Shown here one piece after another: positions 1 through 8,738 of a stretch of 23,677 nucleotides of DNA (the first letter of the stretch is position 1; every line of letters starts with the position of its first letter). The stretch is from contig ML014353.1 of NCBI GenBank assembly GCA_003615045.1, positions 1 to 23,677 of the forward strand, read 5' to 3'. The stretch comes from Caulochytrium protostelioides (Eukaryota > Chytridiomycota > Caulochytriomycetes > Caulochytriales > Caulochytriaceae). The notes beneath the pieces are model-generated. The model was not told where the DNA came from. It saw nothing but the letters and a program-made list of their open reading frames with translations, and made no database searches. A program made the translations under genes and the position numbers.

Positions 1-231
1 ATCTTGACCCCCGGTACCAGGCCGACGCTGTTTGAGCGGCGCTCTCGTGGCGATCGACGGAGGGGAGGCCAACGAATCGGAATCATGGAGAGGCGGGGGG
101 CTGCGAGTGCGGCGCCCAGACGTGGTGGTGTTTTTTCCCATGATGGTCTCAGGCTTGGCGGAACGCTTCGGACGACGGACGACGACAACCCCGAGGAGTT
201 TCGAGACCAGGAAGCACAGCGGAACCGAAAA

Positions 232-245
232 GGGGGGGGGGGGGG
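232..245 (+). repeat. Poly-G tract (G14)
   Basis: An uninterrupted run of 14 G follows four A. It is a simple homopolymer whose length may be uncertain because of sequencing error. Confidence 0.85.
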
Positions 246-680
246 TCAGAACCTCTCAACATCACAGCGGCGATCCATCGGAAACGATGCCGCACGATCC
301 CCTACCGGCGCATGAGCGTCACAGCCTCCGACCAGATCTTTTTCCCCCAGCGAGCCTGGACGAGTGCCTCCCGAGTGCTTCTCTTATATAGGCCGGGCAA
401 AATAAGCTTTTTTTTTGTCCTACGCTTCATCCGGTGCGACGCCGAACAGGCGGCGCCCTTATGGCGGCACCCCGATGTCGTCACCCGCGTGGTTCTTGTG
501 TCCGCCGGAGGGTCCCACCGCCTGGTCTGGCGGCTGTCGCTCTCCGCTGTCGCCGACGGTGTCGGACCCCCCGGCGGACCCCCGCGCGCGGGCGCCCGTG
601 GCCGCGCCCTCGGACGACGAGGCCGTCCATCCGCCCTGCGTGGCTCAGCGCACGTGCTCGCCGCCATGGCCGCGGGCCTC

Positions 681-696
681 GGGGGGGGGGGGGGGG
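681..696 (+). repeat. Poly-G tract (G16)
   Basis: An uninterrupted run of 16 G. It inflates Gly/Pro open frames on both strands and is one reason the long frames here are not called as genes. Confidence 0.85.
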
Positions 697-1606
697 ATGA
701 AGCGCCGTGGCGGCGGCGGCCTCGTGGTTCCGGATGAACCGCGCATGCCACGGGGGAGATCGTGGTCCCCAAGCGTCCCGGCCATCGCTCAGCGGCGCGA
801 CCCCCGATGGGACTGAGGCTGCGAGACCTGTCAGCCGGATGTGGCGGCTCCGTGGGAGGCCCTGCGACGCACGACAGCCCGGCTCCGACCATCCCGCCGC
901 GCCACCCTCCGGGACCCCCCCCGGGCTCCCCGGGCCCCCCGCCGTCGCGCCGTCGCGCCGTCGCGCCGGAGGTCCCGCTCGGTCGGCCAAGCCGCCCGTC
1001 CTCGGGCGGAGCCGGACGACGGCGCGGGCGCCGTGGGCGCCGTGAGCGCCCAGACCCGCCGGCGCACGCGTTCGCCGTTCCGCGGCCCGCGCCGGTCCAC
1101 CCGGACGCCGCTGTCCGGGCGCCGCTGTCGCTTTCGCGGCGGCCCCGCAGCGCCTCGGCCGTGCGCCGCCACTCGGGTCAAGCGGCACAGGACGGCACAG
1201 GCTGGGGCCTGGCGGCTTGCCGGGGACGAGGGCCGTGACCCGCGTTGCGCCTCGTCGACGCCGCGGTGGCGGACACAGGGGCCCACAGGCAGGAAGCAGC
1301 ACGCACGCGTGCCCACGGCAACCCCAGCGGCGAGCAGCGGCATCAGCGGGGAAACGCAGGGAGGCCCAACGGCCCGCGACGCCGGACCGCTTCGTCCAAT
1401 GCCCAGCCGGGGGGAAATGATACCGGTCGACGCGTGCGGAGTTGACGACGCTGAAGTCGCTCCTGGTCACCGTGGCAAGCGCCGCCAGCGGCGAGACAGG
1501 ACGTGGCCCGTCCCGTTCCAGAAACCACCTTCCCGTGCGTGACCATAGCGGACCCGAAAGCCTCTCGTGGGCAGTCCTCGCTATCCTCTCTCGCGCGCGC
1601 TGGGAT

Positions 1607-1669
1607 CCCTTCTGTCCTCTCCCTCTCCCTCGCCCTCTCCTGTTCCCTCTCCTTCCTCCTTGTCTTCCC
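1607..1669 (+). promoter_or_regulatory. CT-rich promoter/leader element of eIF3d
   Basis: Almost pure pyrimidine on the plus strand with repeated CTCTCCCTC-type units, about 130 bases before the eIF3d start codon. CT-rich blocks near the transcription start are common in well-expressed fungal housekeeping genes. The regulatory role is inferred from composition and position; no TATA box is obvious nearby. Confidence 0.4.
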
Positions 1670-1798
1670 ACGGGTCATCTGGCGCGAACCGCACGACATC
1701 ATCTCGTCGTTCTCTCCCCGCCCTCTTCCAGCACCTCGTCTTGTTAGTCACCATCCCCCCTCTTGACGTCGCCACCGCCATCCGCATTGCTTTTGACC

Positions 1799-3937
1799 AT
1801 GCCTGTGCCGACGGAAGCGGGGGCCCCAGCCCCGCGTCCCTTCGTCCTCAATGCGACCATTCGCAAGGATGGTTGGGGACCGACGACGACGTCGAAGGAC
1901 CTGGCGGATATGCCATTTGCGCCCTTCTCCAAGATGGACCGCATTGGCCGCATTGCTGACTTCCTGCTCGCCGATCAGTCCCGCGGTCGTCAGCACCGCG
2001 AGGCTTTCGGCACCGGCCAGGCGGGCACATTCGCATACCAGCACGCCGCCGCCGAAGAAGCGACCTTCCAGCTGGTCGACCGCTCGCTCCGAGCTCGCCC
2101 CGGCATGGGTCAACGAGGCGGCCGCGGCAACCAGCGTGGCGGTCGTGGCCGTGGCGGCGGTCGTGGCGGTCGCGGCGGTCGCGGCTTCAACCGCCGTCGC
2201 TACGGCGGTTACCAGGACCGCATGAACCGCACTCGCGATCCCAGTGTTCAAATTGGTTCGGAATGGAAACTCATCGAGGATTACGACTTCCACCGTCTCT
2301 CCAAACTGGCCTTTTCGGTGAGCGAGCCTACGGAACTGTAAGTTGTCTCTCAATGGTGTGCCCGACGCGTGTCCTCCATTTCCGCTTGTCAGGTGACACG
2401 GTGACCTGCTGAACCCATGGTCGCTGAACATCTGCAAGCGAGGAACGGGTTGGCGGCACACCCCACCGCCTTCCCTTCGTCCTGGTCTCCGCATCGAGGT
2501 GGATTCGCTTCGTGGGCTTTGGTTCGATGACGCGCATGTGATGCCACCCTAGGTTAAAAGCGTACTGGTTCTCTCCAAAGAGCCAGGATGTTGCTCTATG
2601 TTTGTCTTTATCTTTGCACTGTCTGATGCATTGTCATCGAACTCGGCTCCACTATGGCCGATGAGGATCCGTGTTTACAATGGACTGGATCTTTTCTCAC
2701 TGACTCATTTTTTTTGACTTTTTGGGCTTCTCCCTTTTGCTTCACATGATGTTCTCCTCGCTCTTGCATGCTTGCTGACGTTAGTGCCGCCTCGGGAGCT
2801 GTTCAATACTACGACAAGACGTTTGATCGTATTACGCCTAAGGCTGATAAGCCGCTTGAGCCGATTGACCGCACGTTCAACTTCCCGACAGCGTCGATCG
2901 ATCCCGTGCTCACGGAGCTTGCTGCTCAGTCGTCGAAGCCGACGGTCTTCGCCACCGACGATGTGGTTGCCGCACTGATGTGCGCACCGCGCTCCATCTA
3001 CTCCTGGGACATTGTCATCACCAAAGACGGCAACAACCTCTGGCTGGACAAGCGGAATGTTTCCGCGTTCGAGTTCATTTCTGTCAATGAAAACGCGGCC
3101 AACCCACCGGTTGATATCAGTAAGCCGGCGAATGCGAGCTTCAATGCGGCGGCCGCCGCCGCCGCCGCCGCTGCCACGGCCGAGAACGCGCTCAACGGCC
3201 CGGCCGCTTTGGCGGAAGAAGCGACGTACATTAACCGCAACCTCTCTCAGCAGGTCCTTTCGAACGACAAGTTGAGCTTCAAGCAGCCCAATCCTTTTGT
3301 CGACCCCTCCGACTCGCATCCTGTTGCTTCCGCGGCGTACCGTTACCGCCGCTGGTCGCTGGGTCCGGAACTCGATCTCGTGGTCCGTACGCAGATCGAT
3401 GCCGCTATCGTGGGCAACGCGCCTGGCGTGAATGATGACTTGATCCACCAGTTTGTTCAGTCTTGCGCCGCCAACACGCAGCTCCTCAACGTCCGTGCTC
3501 TTAATGAGTTCGATGCGAAGGCAGCCGGCGCCGGTGGTGCCCCTGAATGGCGCCACAAGCTGGAGACCCAGCGTGGTGCTGTCATGGCGACCGAAATCAA
3601 GAACAACGGCAACAAGCTGGCCCGCTGGGCTCTCGAGAGCATGCTCGCTGGCGTTGACCAGATTCGCCTTGGTTTTGTGTCACGCGCTAACCCGAAGGAC
3701 CACACTCGCCATCTGATCTACACGATGGTCCCGTACAAGCCTCGCGAATTTGCCGCTCAGATGAACCTGAACATTGACAACGGCTGGGGTATCCTCAAGG
3801 CCCTCTTCGATCGCTCCTTCACGAATCTGAAGGACGGGAAGTATGTCATGGTCAAGGATCCCAACAAGCCTGTTCTGCGCATCTATGAGGTGCCAGCGAA
3901 CGCCTTTGATGAAGAGGAAGAAGACGAGGAACTGTAA
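1799..3937 (+). CDS. eIF3d: Translation initiation factor eIF3 subunit d (two exons)
   Basis: Subunit d of eIF3, which sits on the 40S ribosome and can bind the 5' cap of selected mRNAs in the cytoplasm. Exons 1799-2337 and 2785-3937 give 563 residues, close to the roughly 550 usual for the family. The join restores the motif SEPTEL-AASGAVQYYDKTFDRI, equivalent to SEPQDIECCGALEYYDKAFDRI in the human protein. Other family blocks are visible: GWGP near residue 26, VFATD, RSIYSWDIV, EATYIN, NPF, YRYRRW, LDLVVR, LETQRGAV, KLARWA, DPNKPVLRIY and an acidic tail. A basic Arg-Gly box lies at about residues 102-138, matching the arginine-rich segment of the family. An Ala run near residue 300 is encoded by GCC repeats and looks lineage-specific. 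The ATG at 1799 is the first ATG in this frame. The gene converges on the E2 gene across the accessory island. Confidence 0.96.
2338..2784 (+). other. Intron of eIF3d (447 nt)
   Basis: Donor CT|GTAAGT, acceptor TTAG|TGCC, and a branch-point motif CTGAC at 2774-2778 just before the acceptor. Splicing keeps the frame and restores the conserved junction. It is much longer than the other introns resolved here (180 and 50 nt), which leaves room for a hosted small RNA, although none can be called with confidence. Confidence 0.92.
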
Positions 3938-4005
3938 ATTTTATAAATATCTCCCATTTCCCATTTATATACGCGGTCGCGTACTAACCAATCCGCTCAC
4001 CATGT

Positions 4006-4041
4006 CCTCGGTGGGAGACCCCTCGGGGGGCACCACCGAGG
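4006..4041 (-). other. Nested hairpin beyond Fanzor relic 1
   Basis: CCTCGGTGG at 4006-4014 is perfectly complementary to CCACCGAGG at 4033-4041. The 18-base loop itself contains a CCCC/GGGG mini-stem. On the minus strand it lies about 20 bases past the end of relic 1, where guide-RNA structure or an element end would be expected in TnpB/Fanzor loci. It could equally act in eIF3d 3' end formation, since it is about 70 bases past that stop codon. Confidence 0.6.
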
Positions 4042-4044
4042 CCG

Positions 4045-4222
4045 ACGCGCATTCAGTTCAGTGTCGGATGACTTTGCCGACCTTGGGCTGCCACCTGGTT
4101 TGCTCCGGGTTGCGGCACAGCGCTATCGGTGTTTCGGGTAAGGCCAGACAGCCGTCGGATGTTCAACGCGGCATGGAGGTCGCGGATCACCAATTTGCTG
4201 AGGACGGCTTCATTGCCGGGGG
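4045..4222 (-). pseudogene. Fanzor relic 1: 3' end only
   Basis: Degraded C-terminal fragment of a Fanzor, the eukaryotic TnpB-like RNA-guided nuclease family carried by mobile DNA. Read on the minus strand, 4158-4184 encodes RDLHAALNI, the RuvC-III motif (family pattern RDxNAAxNI, whose Asp is a catalytic residue) with His in place of the usual first Asn. Downstream bases match relics 2 and 3, including a GTCGG/CCGAC hairpin at 4063-4081. The N-terminal and central nuclease regions are absent. Its upstream edge lies only a few bases past the stop codon of the secreted-protein gene on the same strand, so it may be transcribed in that gene's 3' UTR. It is the most diverged of the three copies. 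Assignment rests on the motif plus homology to relic 2. Confidence 0.6.
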
Positions 4223-4227
4223 CGGCT

Positions 4228-5364
4228 TTATACCGCTAGCTTACTTGGAGGCTGCTGCTTGGAACCACGATTGAGAAGGCCCTGAATTCGGGTCTTAAGA
4301 CTTTTTTTATTGCTTTTTTCCGTTCCACTTGAGCCTAGATGGCGCGGCACGGTCAGATAATCAGCTTGGTCGTATTCAAATGAGGAGGCGCGTGGCGCAT
4401 GTACGCCCCATCCCGCATCCCGCCTGGGGGGATCCGAACCAAAGTTGTACGGCGAGTCGCTGACAGGACTGACTTCGTCGTTTTTGATATCATGACTACC
4501 CATGGGGGAGACGGGCGACACAGAGATCCCTGGTTCCCCCGCTTCCAACGCACTATCGCGATTTGCCAACATTTTGGCTCTGTGGACATGGGGCTCTTTG
4601 TTCTCTTGTCCAGAACCAGTGCCAAGTACGGGCCGGCCAGGGGCAACGTTTGGTGCCGTCGGTGGCTGTTTGTGAACTCCCTGACGAACTGGCAAGGACG
4701 GATGCACCACGCGCCGCAGATGTGAATGGTCATGGCCATCTCCGCGGCCATGTAGAACTTGACTGTTTGGGTGATGTCTGACATTACCATCGTGGCCCCT
4801 CTGTCGCCCAAAGGACGCATGCCTTCGCTCGGTAGATCCTATCGTTACAGGCTGTGGATGAGCAACGTGATTCGCCTCTGGGATCCACTGCTGACTCACT
4901 TTGGGCGTCGCGAAGGCCTCCGTCCCTTGAGGAAGGAGGCGCTTCGGGCTAACCATACGGTTGGGTTTTGGCACTGGGAGATTGCCTTCTTGGGAACGGA
5001 CGAAACGAGGGTCCATAAAGAGCTCATCTTTGTCTATAACCCAAGTGGGGGGCACTGGGAGACTGTCCGCTCTTCGGAAACTGCCCTCTTGAGAGTGGAC
5101 GAGATGAGGGTTCAAAAAAAGCTCATCCTTGTCTTTGTATCTCACCTGAGTTGACGTGGGGTCAGTTGACGAGCGTTCAGGAGTAATATGCCTGGACGGG
5201 GCCGAGTTACTCGATGAGTATACCGTGGTGGTCATAGGATGTCGAAGAACATTCCCTGATGCTGACACCACGGTAGGATTCAGAATTCCCGTGATCAGCA
5301 GCAGTAGCTGCAAGCACGGCAATAGGGTCCACACGGGCTGCCGAACCTGGCACGGGGTTTCCAT
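4228..5364 (-). CDS. Secreted, disordered protein with a 33-residue repeat
   Basis: A 378-residue protein of unknown function. Residues about 1-36 form a signal peptide with a hydrophobic core (LLPCLQLLLLITGIL) ending at VVSASG. The mature part has no cysteine and is rich in Pro, Ser, Arg and His, so it is probably disordered. Two copies of a 33-residue unit are visible: DKDELFLNPHLVHSQEG starting at residue 78 and DKDELFMDPRFVRSQEG starting at residue 111. Dibasic sites (RR at 97-98, KR at 141-142) could be Kex2-type cleavage points. No enzyme motif or GPI-like tail is seen. Base composition is less GC-biased than in neighbouring housekeeping genes. It lies between two outward-facing Fanzor tails, suggesting accessory cargo. 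Reasonable guesses are a secreted effector or wall-associated protein, but this is inference. An AG-ended pyrimidine stretch just upstream leaves room for a 5' UTR intron. Confidence 0.68.
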   Translation of the reverse strand: METPCQVRQPVWTLLPCLQLLLLITGILNPTVVSASGNVLRHPMTTTVYSSSNSAPSRHITPERSSTDPTSTQVRYKDKDELFLNPHLVHSQEGSFRRADSLPVPPTWVIDKDELFMDPRFVRSQEGNLPVPKPNRMVSPKRLLPQGTEAFATPKVSQQWIPEANHVAHPQPVTIGSTERRHASFGRQRGHDGNVRHHPNSQVLHGRGDGHDHSHLRRVVHPSLPVRQGVHKQPPTAPNVAPGRPVLGTGSGQENKEPHVHRAKMLANRDSALEAGEPGISVSPVSPMGSHDIKNDEVSPVSDSPYNFGSDPPRRDAGWGVHAPRASSFEYDQADYLTVPRHLGSSGTEKSNKKSLKTRIQGLLNRGSKQQPPSKLAV

Positions 5365-5640
5365 CGTGAACGGCTAGGCGAAAAATTTAGAAATGTGCTG
5401 CAAAAAAATCAAATGAAAATCGCGACATGCATGTTTCGACGACGAAAGCTTGATGATAACCGAGGTCAGACGCTGTGAGATGATCGTGGCGACGAGAGGC
5501 TGTTTCTTTATGCTAAGAAAAGGGGAGTCGGTCGGTAGCTGGGCTGTGGCAGCGACGCTACTCGAGGCCCTGCCGCGCTAGCGGTGATTCAGCCAATCTA
5601 AAGTAAAATCCCGCTAAGTTAATTACTCCTCTGGGATGGC

Positions 5641-6234
5641 TTGAACCTGATGCGTTTTATAATAAACGGACAACAAACGGCATTTGCTAGATATCAAGGG
5701 CGGAAGCCACCATCTGGGGGCCTACGACATAGAGTCGACGCCATTTGGCGTTCATCTTCCTTTCCATGGTTCGATGCAGCCTTTCACCCCAGAGGACACG
5801 TCAATATTGTACACAATGGCAGACGCCTGAAACGCCATGCTGCGCCAACATATCGGTATTGCCCGTTAGAAACTATCACCAACCTGATCAACGAGTGCCG
5901 CATGATGCAGGTACATGCGGAGACGAATGTGGTCCTGAGCACAGGGCAACGCCGGCGCAAGGAGACCGTGATCCGAGGTTTGCTGTGGTGTAATGCCACT
6001 AGTGGCAAGTTCATGAACCGCGATCTCAACGCCGCGTTGAACATCCAACGCTGTCTGGCCTCACCGTCAGACCTGCGGCGCTGTGCCGCGTCCCCGGGTA
6101 AGCCCCACTGCAGCCCGTAGTCGGCGAGCTCATCCGCCGACGAACGGAATGCGAATGCTTTCGGACACATGAGGTGCACCACGGAGGGCCTGGCGTTCAT
6201 GTTGGACCGTCTCAAAGGAGAGCCTCTATGTTCT
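5641..6234 (+). pseudogene. Fanzor relic 2: C-terminal part and 3' flank
   Basis: The longest of three Fanzor remnants. An open frame of about 159 codons ends at TAG 6118-6120. It contains RGLLWCN, which fits the second half of the Fanzor/TnpB zinc ribbon, followed by NRDLNAALNI (RDLNAALNI at 6019-6045), the RuvC-III motif carrying a catalytic Asp. Earlier residues, around GRRLKRHA and LINECR, loosely resemble the region before the zinc ribbon, but the expected cysteine pair is not intact in this frame. No start region, wedge domain or RuvC-I motif is found, so it is a truncated, decayed copy. Homology to relic 3 covers about 5986-6234, extending well past the stop codon. On the plus strand it points away from the secreted-protein gene and toward the 3' end of the E2 gene. 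Confidence 0.7.
6120..6141 (+). other. Hairpin conserved in all three Fanzor tails
   Basis: GTCGGCG at 6120-6126 pairs with CGCCGAC at 6135-6141 around an 8-base loop. It starts on the last base of the TAG stop codon. The core GTCGG/CCGAC stem recurs at 4063-4081 and 21804-21825 in the other two tails, even though surrounding bases differ. In TnpB and Fanzor loci the guide RNA comes from the 3' end of the gene, so this is a candidate scaffold stem; that role is inferred. Confidence 0.55.
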
Positions 6235-6314
6235 TAAAAAATATATATATCCGCTGGATGATCGCTGATCGCTGGCTGACCTGTGCCGTGGTGGGCTAGA
6301 CGCGATCTGGCGTT

Positions 6315-6333
6315 CACTCCGCGGCACGGAGTG
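6315..6333. other. Inverted repeat just past the E2 stop codon
   Basis: CACTCCG at 6315-6321 and CGGAGTG at 6327-6333 form a perfect 7-bp stem with a 5-base loop. It lies 9 bases past the E2 stop (minus strand) and about 80 bases past the end of Fanzor relic 2. It may be an E2 3' UTR structure. Confidence 0.5.
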
Positions 6334-6341
6334 GAGACCCA

Positions 6342-7235
6342 TTAATCGTCATCTTGGTCATCGGCCCCGTTCTCGCCGTCATCATCAAATTCGTCCACGT
6401 CTGCATCATCGTCCTCTTCACCATCCTCCTCGTCCTCATACCAAAAATAGGCATCATCCTCGCCATGTCCTGAAGCATGAGGTGGCTGTAGCTGCTGCTG
6501 CTTTCGTACACGCTCAGCAGCGTGCCGGGCCGTATCATACTCGGCTTCGACATCAAGCCCGGGCGGACTGTCCTGTTTTGAGACATGAACCTGCTGGCGG
6601 ACGATCTGCTCGTATCGAGCGCGATCTGTGCGGTAGACTTTGCCCGCATCGACATTCGCCGGGCTGCTGCAGTTGGGGTCGGAGAGCAATGAGATGACCG
6701 ACAGAAGGATCGACTCGACAGACTGCGTGGGATTCCAGCGCTCCGCCGCGGTCTCGCCGGACATGGGATCATCGCCGGGTGGGTGGAGGATCGAAATACA
6801 GAGCCGGCCATCATCATAGACGTTCGGATGGAACAGGGGCCGTTTAAAGCGGAACGTCGGCGGCTGAAAGGGAAAATCCGCTGGGAATCGGAGTGTGGCC
6901 AAAAAGTAACCCCCTTCATACAGTGTTTTTGGGGGGCCGATGATCCCGACTCTAGTCAAAGCGACGAACGGCCGCACCGTGAGAGGAGCATTCGAAGAGC
7001 ATCAGAAGAGAAAAAAAGAATCCATGAGCGCATGAGCCTCTCACGTGGCTGGTCTGTCACATCGAGCGACGCGGATCGCGCGACAAACGCGAGGTCTGCC
7101 TCGCGTCATTTCTCATGGGCGCTGAACCTACTGCCATTCGAAGATATTGTCGTCGAGAATATCGACACGGAACCCGGGGACCGGATGCTTTTTCAGTTCC
7201 GTCAACTGTCGCTGGAGGGCATGTGCGGCACTCAT
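6342..7235 (-). CDS. CDC34: Cdc34/UBE2R-type ubiquitin-conjugating enzyme E2 (two exons)
   Basis: An E2 that takes activated ubiquitin on its active-site cysteine and works with SCF-type RING ligases. Exon 1 is 7235-7132 and exon 2 is 6951-6342, giving 237 residues. The join produces NIFEWQ-VGIIGPP, the normal E2 continuation. Visible features are HPNVY, then DGRLCISILHPP with catalytic Cys86, followed by the acidic-loop insertion DDPMSGETAAERWNP that marks the Cdc34/UBE2R/UBE2G group. NPNCSSPANVDA-like sequence (DPNCSSPANVDA) and YRTD follow. The C-terminus is a long Asp/Glu tail, as in Cdc34, where it binds the cullin basic canyon. The start ATG at 7235 follows ACC. The length is shorter than budding yeast Cdc34 and close to human UBE2R1. 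UBE2G is less likely because of the acidic tail. Confidence 0.94.
6952..7131 (-). other. Intron of the E2 gene (180 nt)
   Basis: Donor CA|GTAGGT at 7131 and acceptor CTAG|AGTCGG at 6952 on the minus strand. Splicing rebuilds a CAA codon and joins FEW to VGIIGPP in frame. Without splicing, exon 1 runs straight into a TAG in the donor. Confidence 0.9.
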
Positions 7236-7320
7236 GGTCGCAGCGAGAAAACCGGCTTTCGTGTGGAAGTCTGTCAATGAAGGTTATGGAGCGCCTGGGT
7301 GTGTCCTTGGGTGAGATATA

Positions 7321-7359
7321 CGTGTGCGTGTGCGTGTGCGTGTACGTGTGCGTGTGTGT
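7321..7359 (+). repeat. CGTGTG-type microsatellite
   Basis: Alternating purine-pyrimidine run made of GTGTGC/GTGTAC units. It lies about 90 bases upstream of the E2 start codon, in the likely promoter. Such tracts can adopt Z-DNA. Confidence 0.85.
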
Positions 7360-8029
7360 CGGGGTCGGCGGTCGGGCTCGGGGTCGGCGGATGACTCCAC
7401 CAGAAACCGTCCTTCACGACTTGGGCCACTCGATGACTGAACGACTTGAAAAGGCGGGTCGAGGCGGGAGTGATACCCACGCTGAAGGACGTGGCAACGT
7501 GAGTTGGTCGAGGGGCGGTCCTCTGGTCACCCAAGCCCCCGGAAGCCGGTTCGAGATCGCCGTTGACACGTATGGACGGTGGGGCCCACCCTGCGCGCCA
7601 AGGCGGGGTCAAGCAGTTTAGACAAAAAAAAAGGCGATATGAGAGCAGGTGCGGTGCGAGTCGAACGTCACGTCATCTCACCTCTGCCCATCGCTCTAGG
7701 ATCCAACGACACGTCACCGAAGGCCTATGCGGATTGCGTGGGGTGGAAACCGATGCGGCGCACGTTGCGCGCTGACCGCCTTTCGGACGCCCACCCGTGC
7801 GCAATCCATCGCCGAGACGACCGCATCCTGCAGCTGGTCCGAAGATCGCCGGTGCACCCGCCGCGACCTCCACGACCGTGCCGGTCCGCCGCTGGCCCGC
7901 CTCCGTCTGCTATCGGCCGTCTGCCGTCCTGGCGCAGGGGCCGACCGTGAACGGGGCGCCGTCCCGTCCGCCACACCGGCACGAAGGCGCCCGCTTGTAG
8001 GAACACAGGGTGGCCGGCGCGATAGCCGA

Positions 8030-8112
8030 GGCCGCTGGTCTTGAACCACGGCCAGCTGGTCTTGAACCTCGGCCAGCTGGCTTTGAACCACGGGCGCTCG
8101 CCTTGAACCACG
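8030..8112 (+). repeat. 21-bp imperfect tandem repeat, about 4 copies
   Basis: Units close to GGCCAGCTGGTCTTGAACCA recur every 20-21 bases, with substitutions growing toward the right end. Each full unit contains the palindrome-like core GGCCAGCTGG. Translation gives a PAGLEPR heptad-like repeat, but no gene supports it. Confidence 0.8.
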
Positions 8113-8470
8113 GCCGCCCGGCGTCGTCGCCCATCCTCGGGTCTCCTCCCATCGGCCATCGCGCCGCGCGACGTGGAGGCGTCCTCCGGAGAACAGACCC
8201 ATGGCCGCGATGCCATCCGCCGGGAGCCCGCAACGGCATGCCGAGGGGCGGGAGCGGCGCCGCCGCCGCCCGTGGGCTCCGCCGGCCATCGCTCGTCCCC
8301 GACCGAAAGGGGCCGATGGGTGGCGCAGGAAGAGTGGCGCCGCCCATGTGGCGCGGATCCGCTCAACTCCAGGGCGAGCGGAGTTCAACAAGGATACCTT
8401 CTGGAGCCTATCTCATGCAAGACCATAAGGGGCCGTTCAACGTCTTGCCGCGAATGGATGAAGGGCAGAG

Positions 8471-8548
8471 GCCATCACAGCAGGCCATCACAGCAGGCCA
8501 TCACAGTAGGCCATCACCGCAGGCCATCACAGCAGGCCATCGCAGCAG
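8471..8548 (+). repeat. 13-bp tandem repeat, 6 copies
   Basis: Six consecutive units of GCCATCACAGCAG with one or two substitutions in copies 3, 4 and 6. The period is not a multiple of three, which argues against a coding repeat. It ends about 190 bases before the helicase start codon, so it may be a promoter minisatellite. Confidence 0.9.
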
Positions 8549-8738
8549 ACAACCTCTGGCGTGCCTCTTTAAACATCGCGCATCACGATACCAACGAAAA
8601 ACGTCAACGAGTTGAAACCTTAGCTCACATTCTGCATCGCCTGCTGAACACGCCATGGCCTGCTAGACCCCTTTCTTTGCTGCCGATCTTCCACTTCAGC
8701 GTGTCAGCCGGCCACCACCCGGAGAAGGCGCACGAGAC

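Larger units (their letters stand above)
1..1798. other. Gene-poor GC-rich region upstream of eIF3d
   Basis: I see no supportable gene here. Long open frames exist on both strands, for example about 481-1671 on the minus strand, but they are made of Arg, Gly, Pro and Ala runs expected from very GC-rich DNA and contain no recognisable domain. The stretch carries two long G homopolymers and ends in a CT-rich block just before eIF3d. It probably holds the eIF3d promoter and 5' leader. Confidence 0.5.
7236..8738. other. Divergent intergenic region with repeats
   Basis: About 1.5 kb between the E2 gene (minus) and the helicase gene (plus), presumably carrying both promoters. It contains a GT-rich microsatellite and two tandem-repeat blocks, listed separately. 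Open frames here are GC-driven and repeat-derived, with no domain that I recognise. Confidence 0.5.

Noticed and set aside
481-1671. Long minus-strand open frame (396 codons)
   Set aside because: Arg/Gly/Pro/Ala-rich throughout, spans a G16 tract and GC-rich DNA where stop codons are rare, and has no domain or splice logic.
3940-6340. Terminal inverted repeats around the putative composite element
   Set aside because: The outer flanks share AT-rich character only; no matching inverted ends or target duplication can be aligned by eye.
7714-8391. Overlapping minus-strand frames upstream of the helicase
   Set aside because: They run through the 21-bp tandem repeat and their apparent repeats reflect it; no domain seen.
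8030-8548. CRISPR-like repetition
   Set aside because: Units are directly adjacent with no unique spacers, so these are minisatellites; CRISPR arrays are also not expected in a fungal nucleus.
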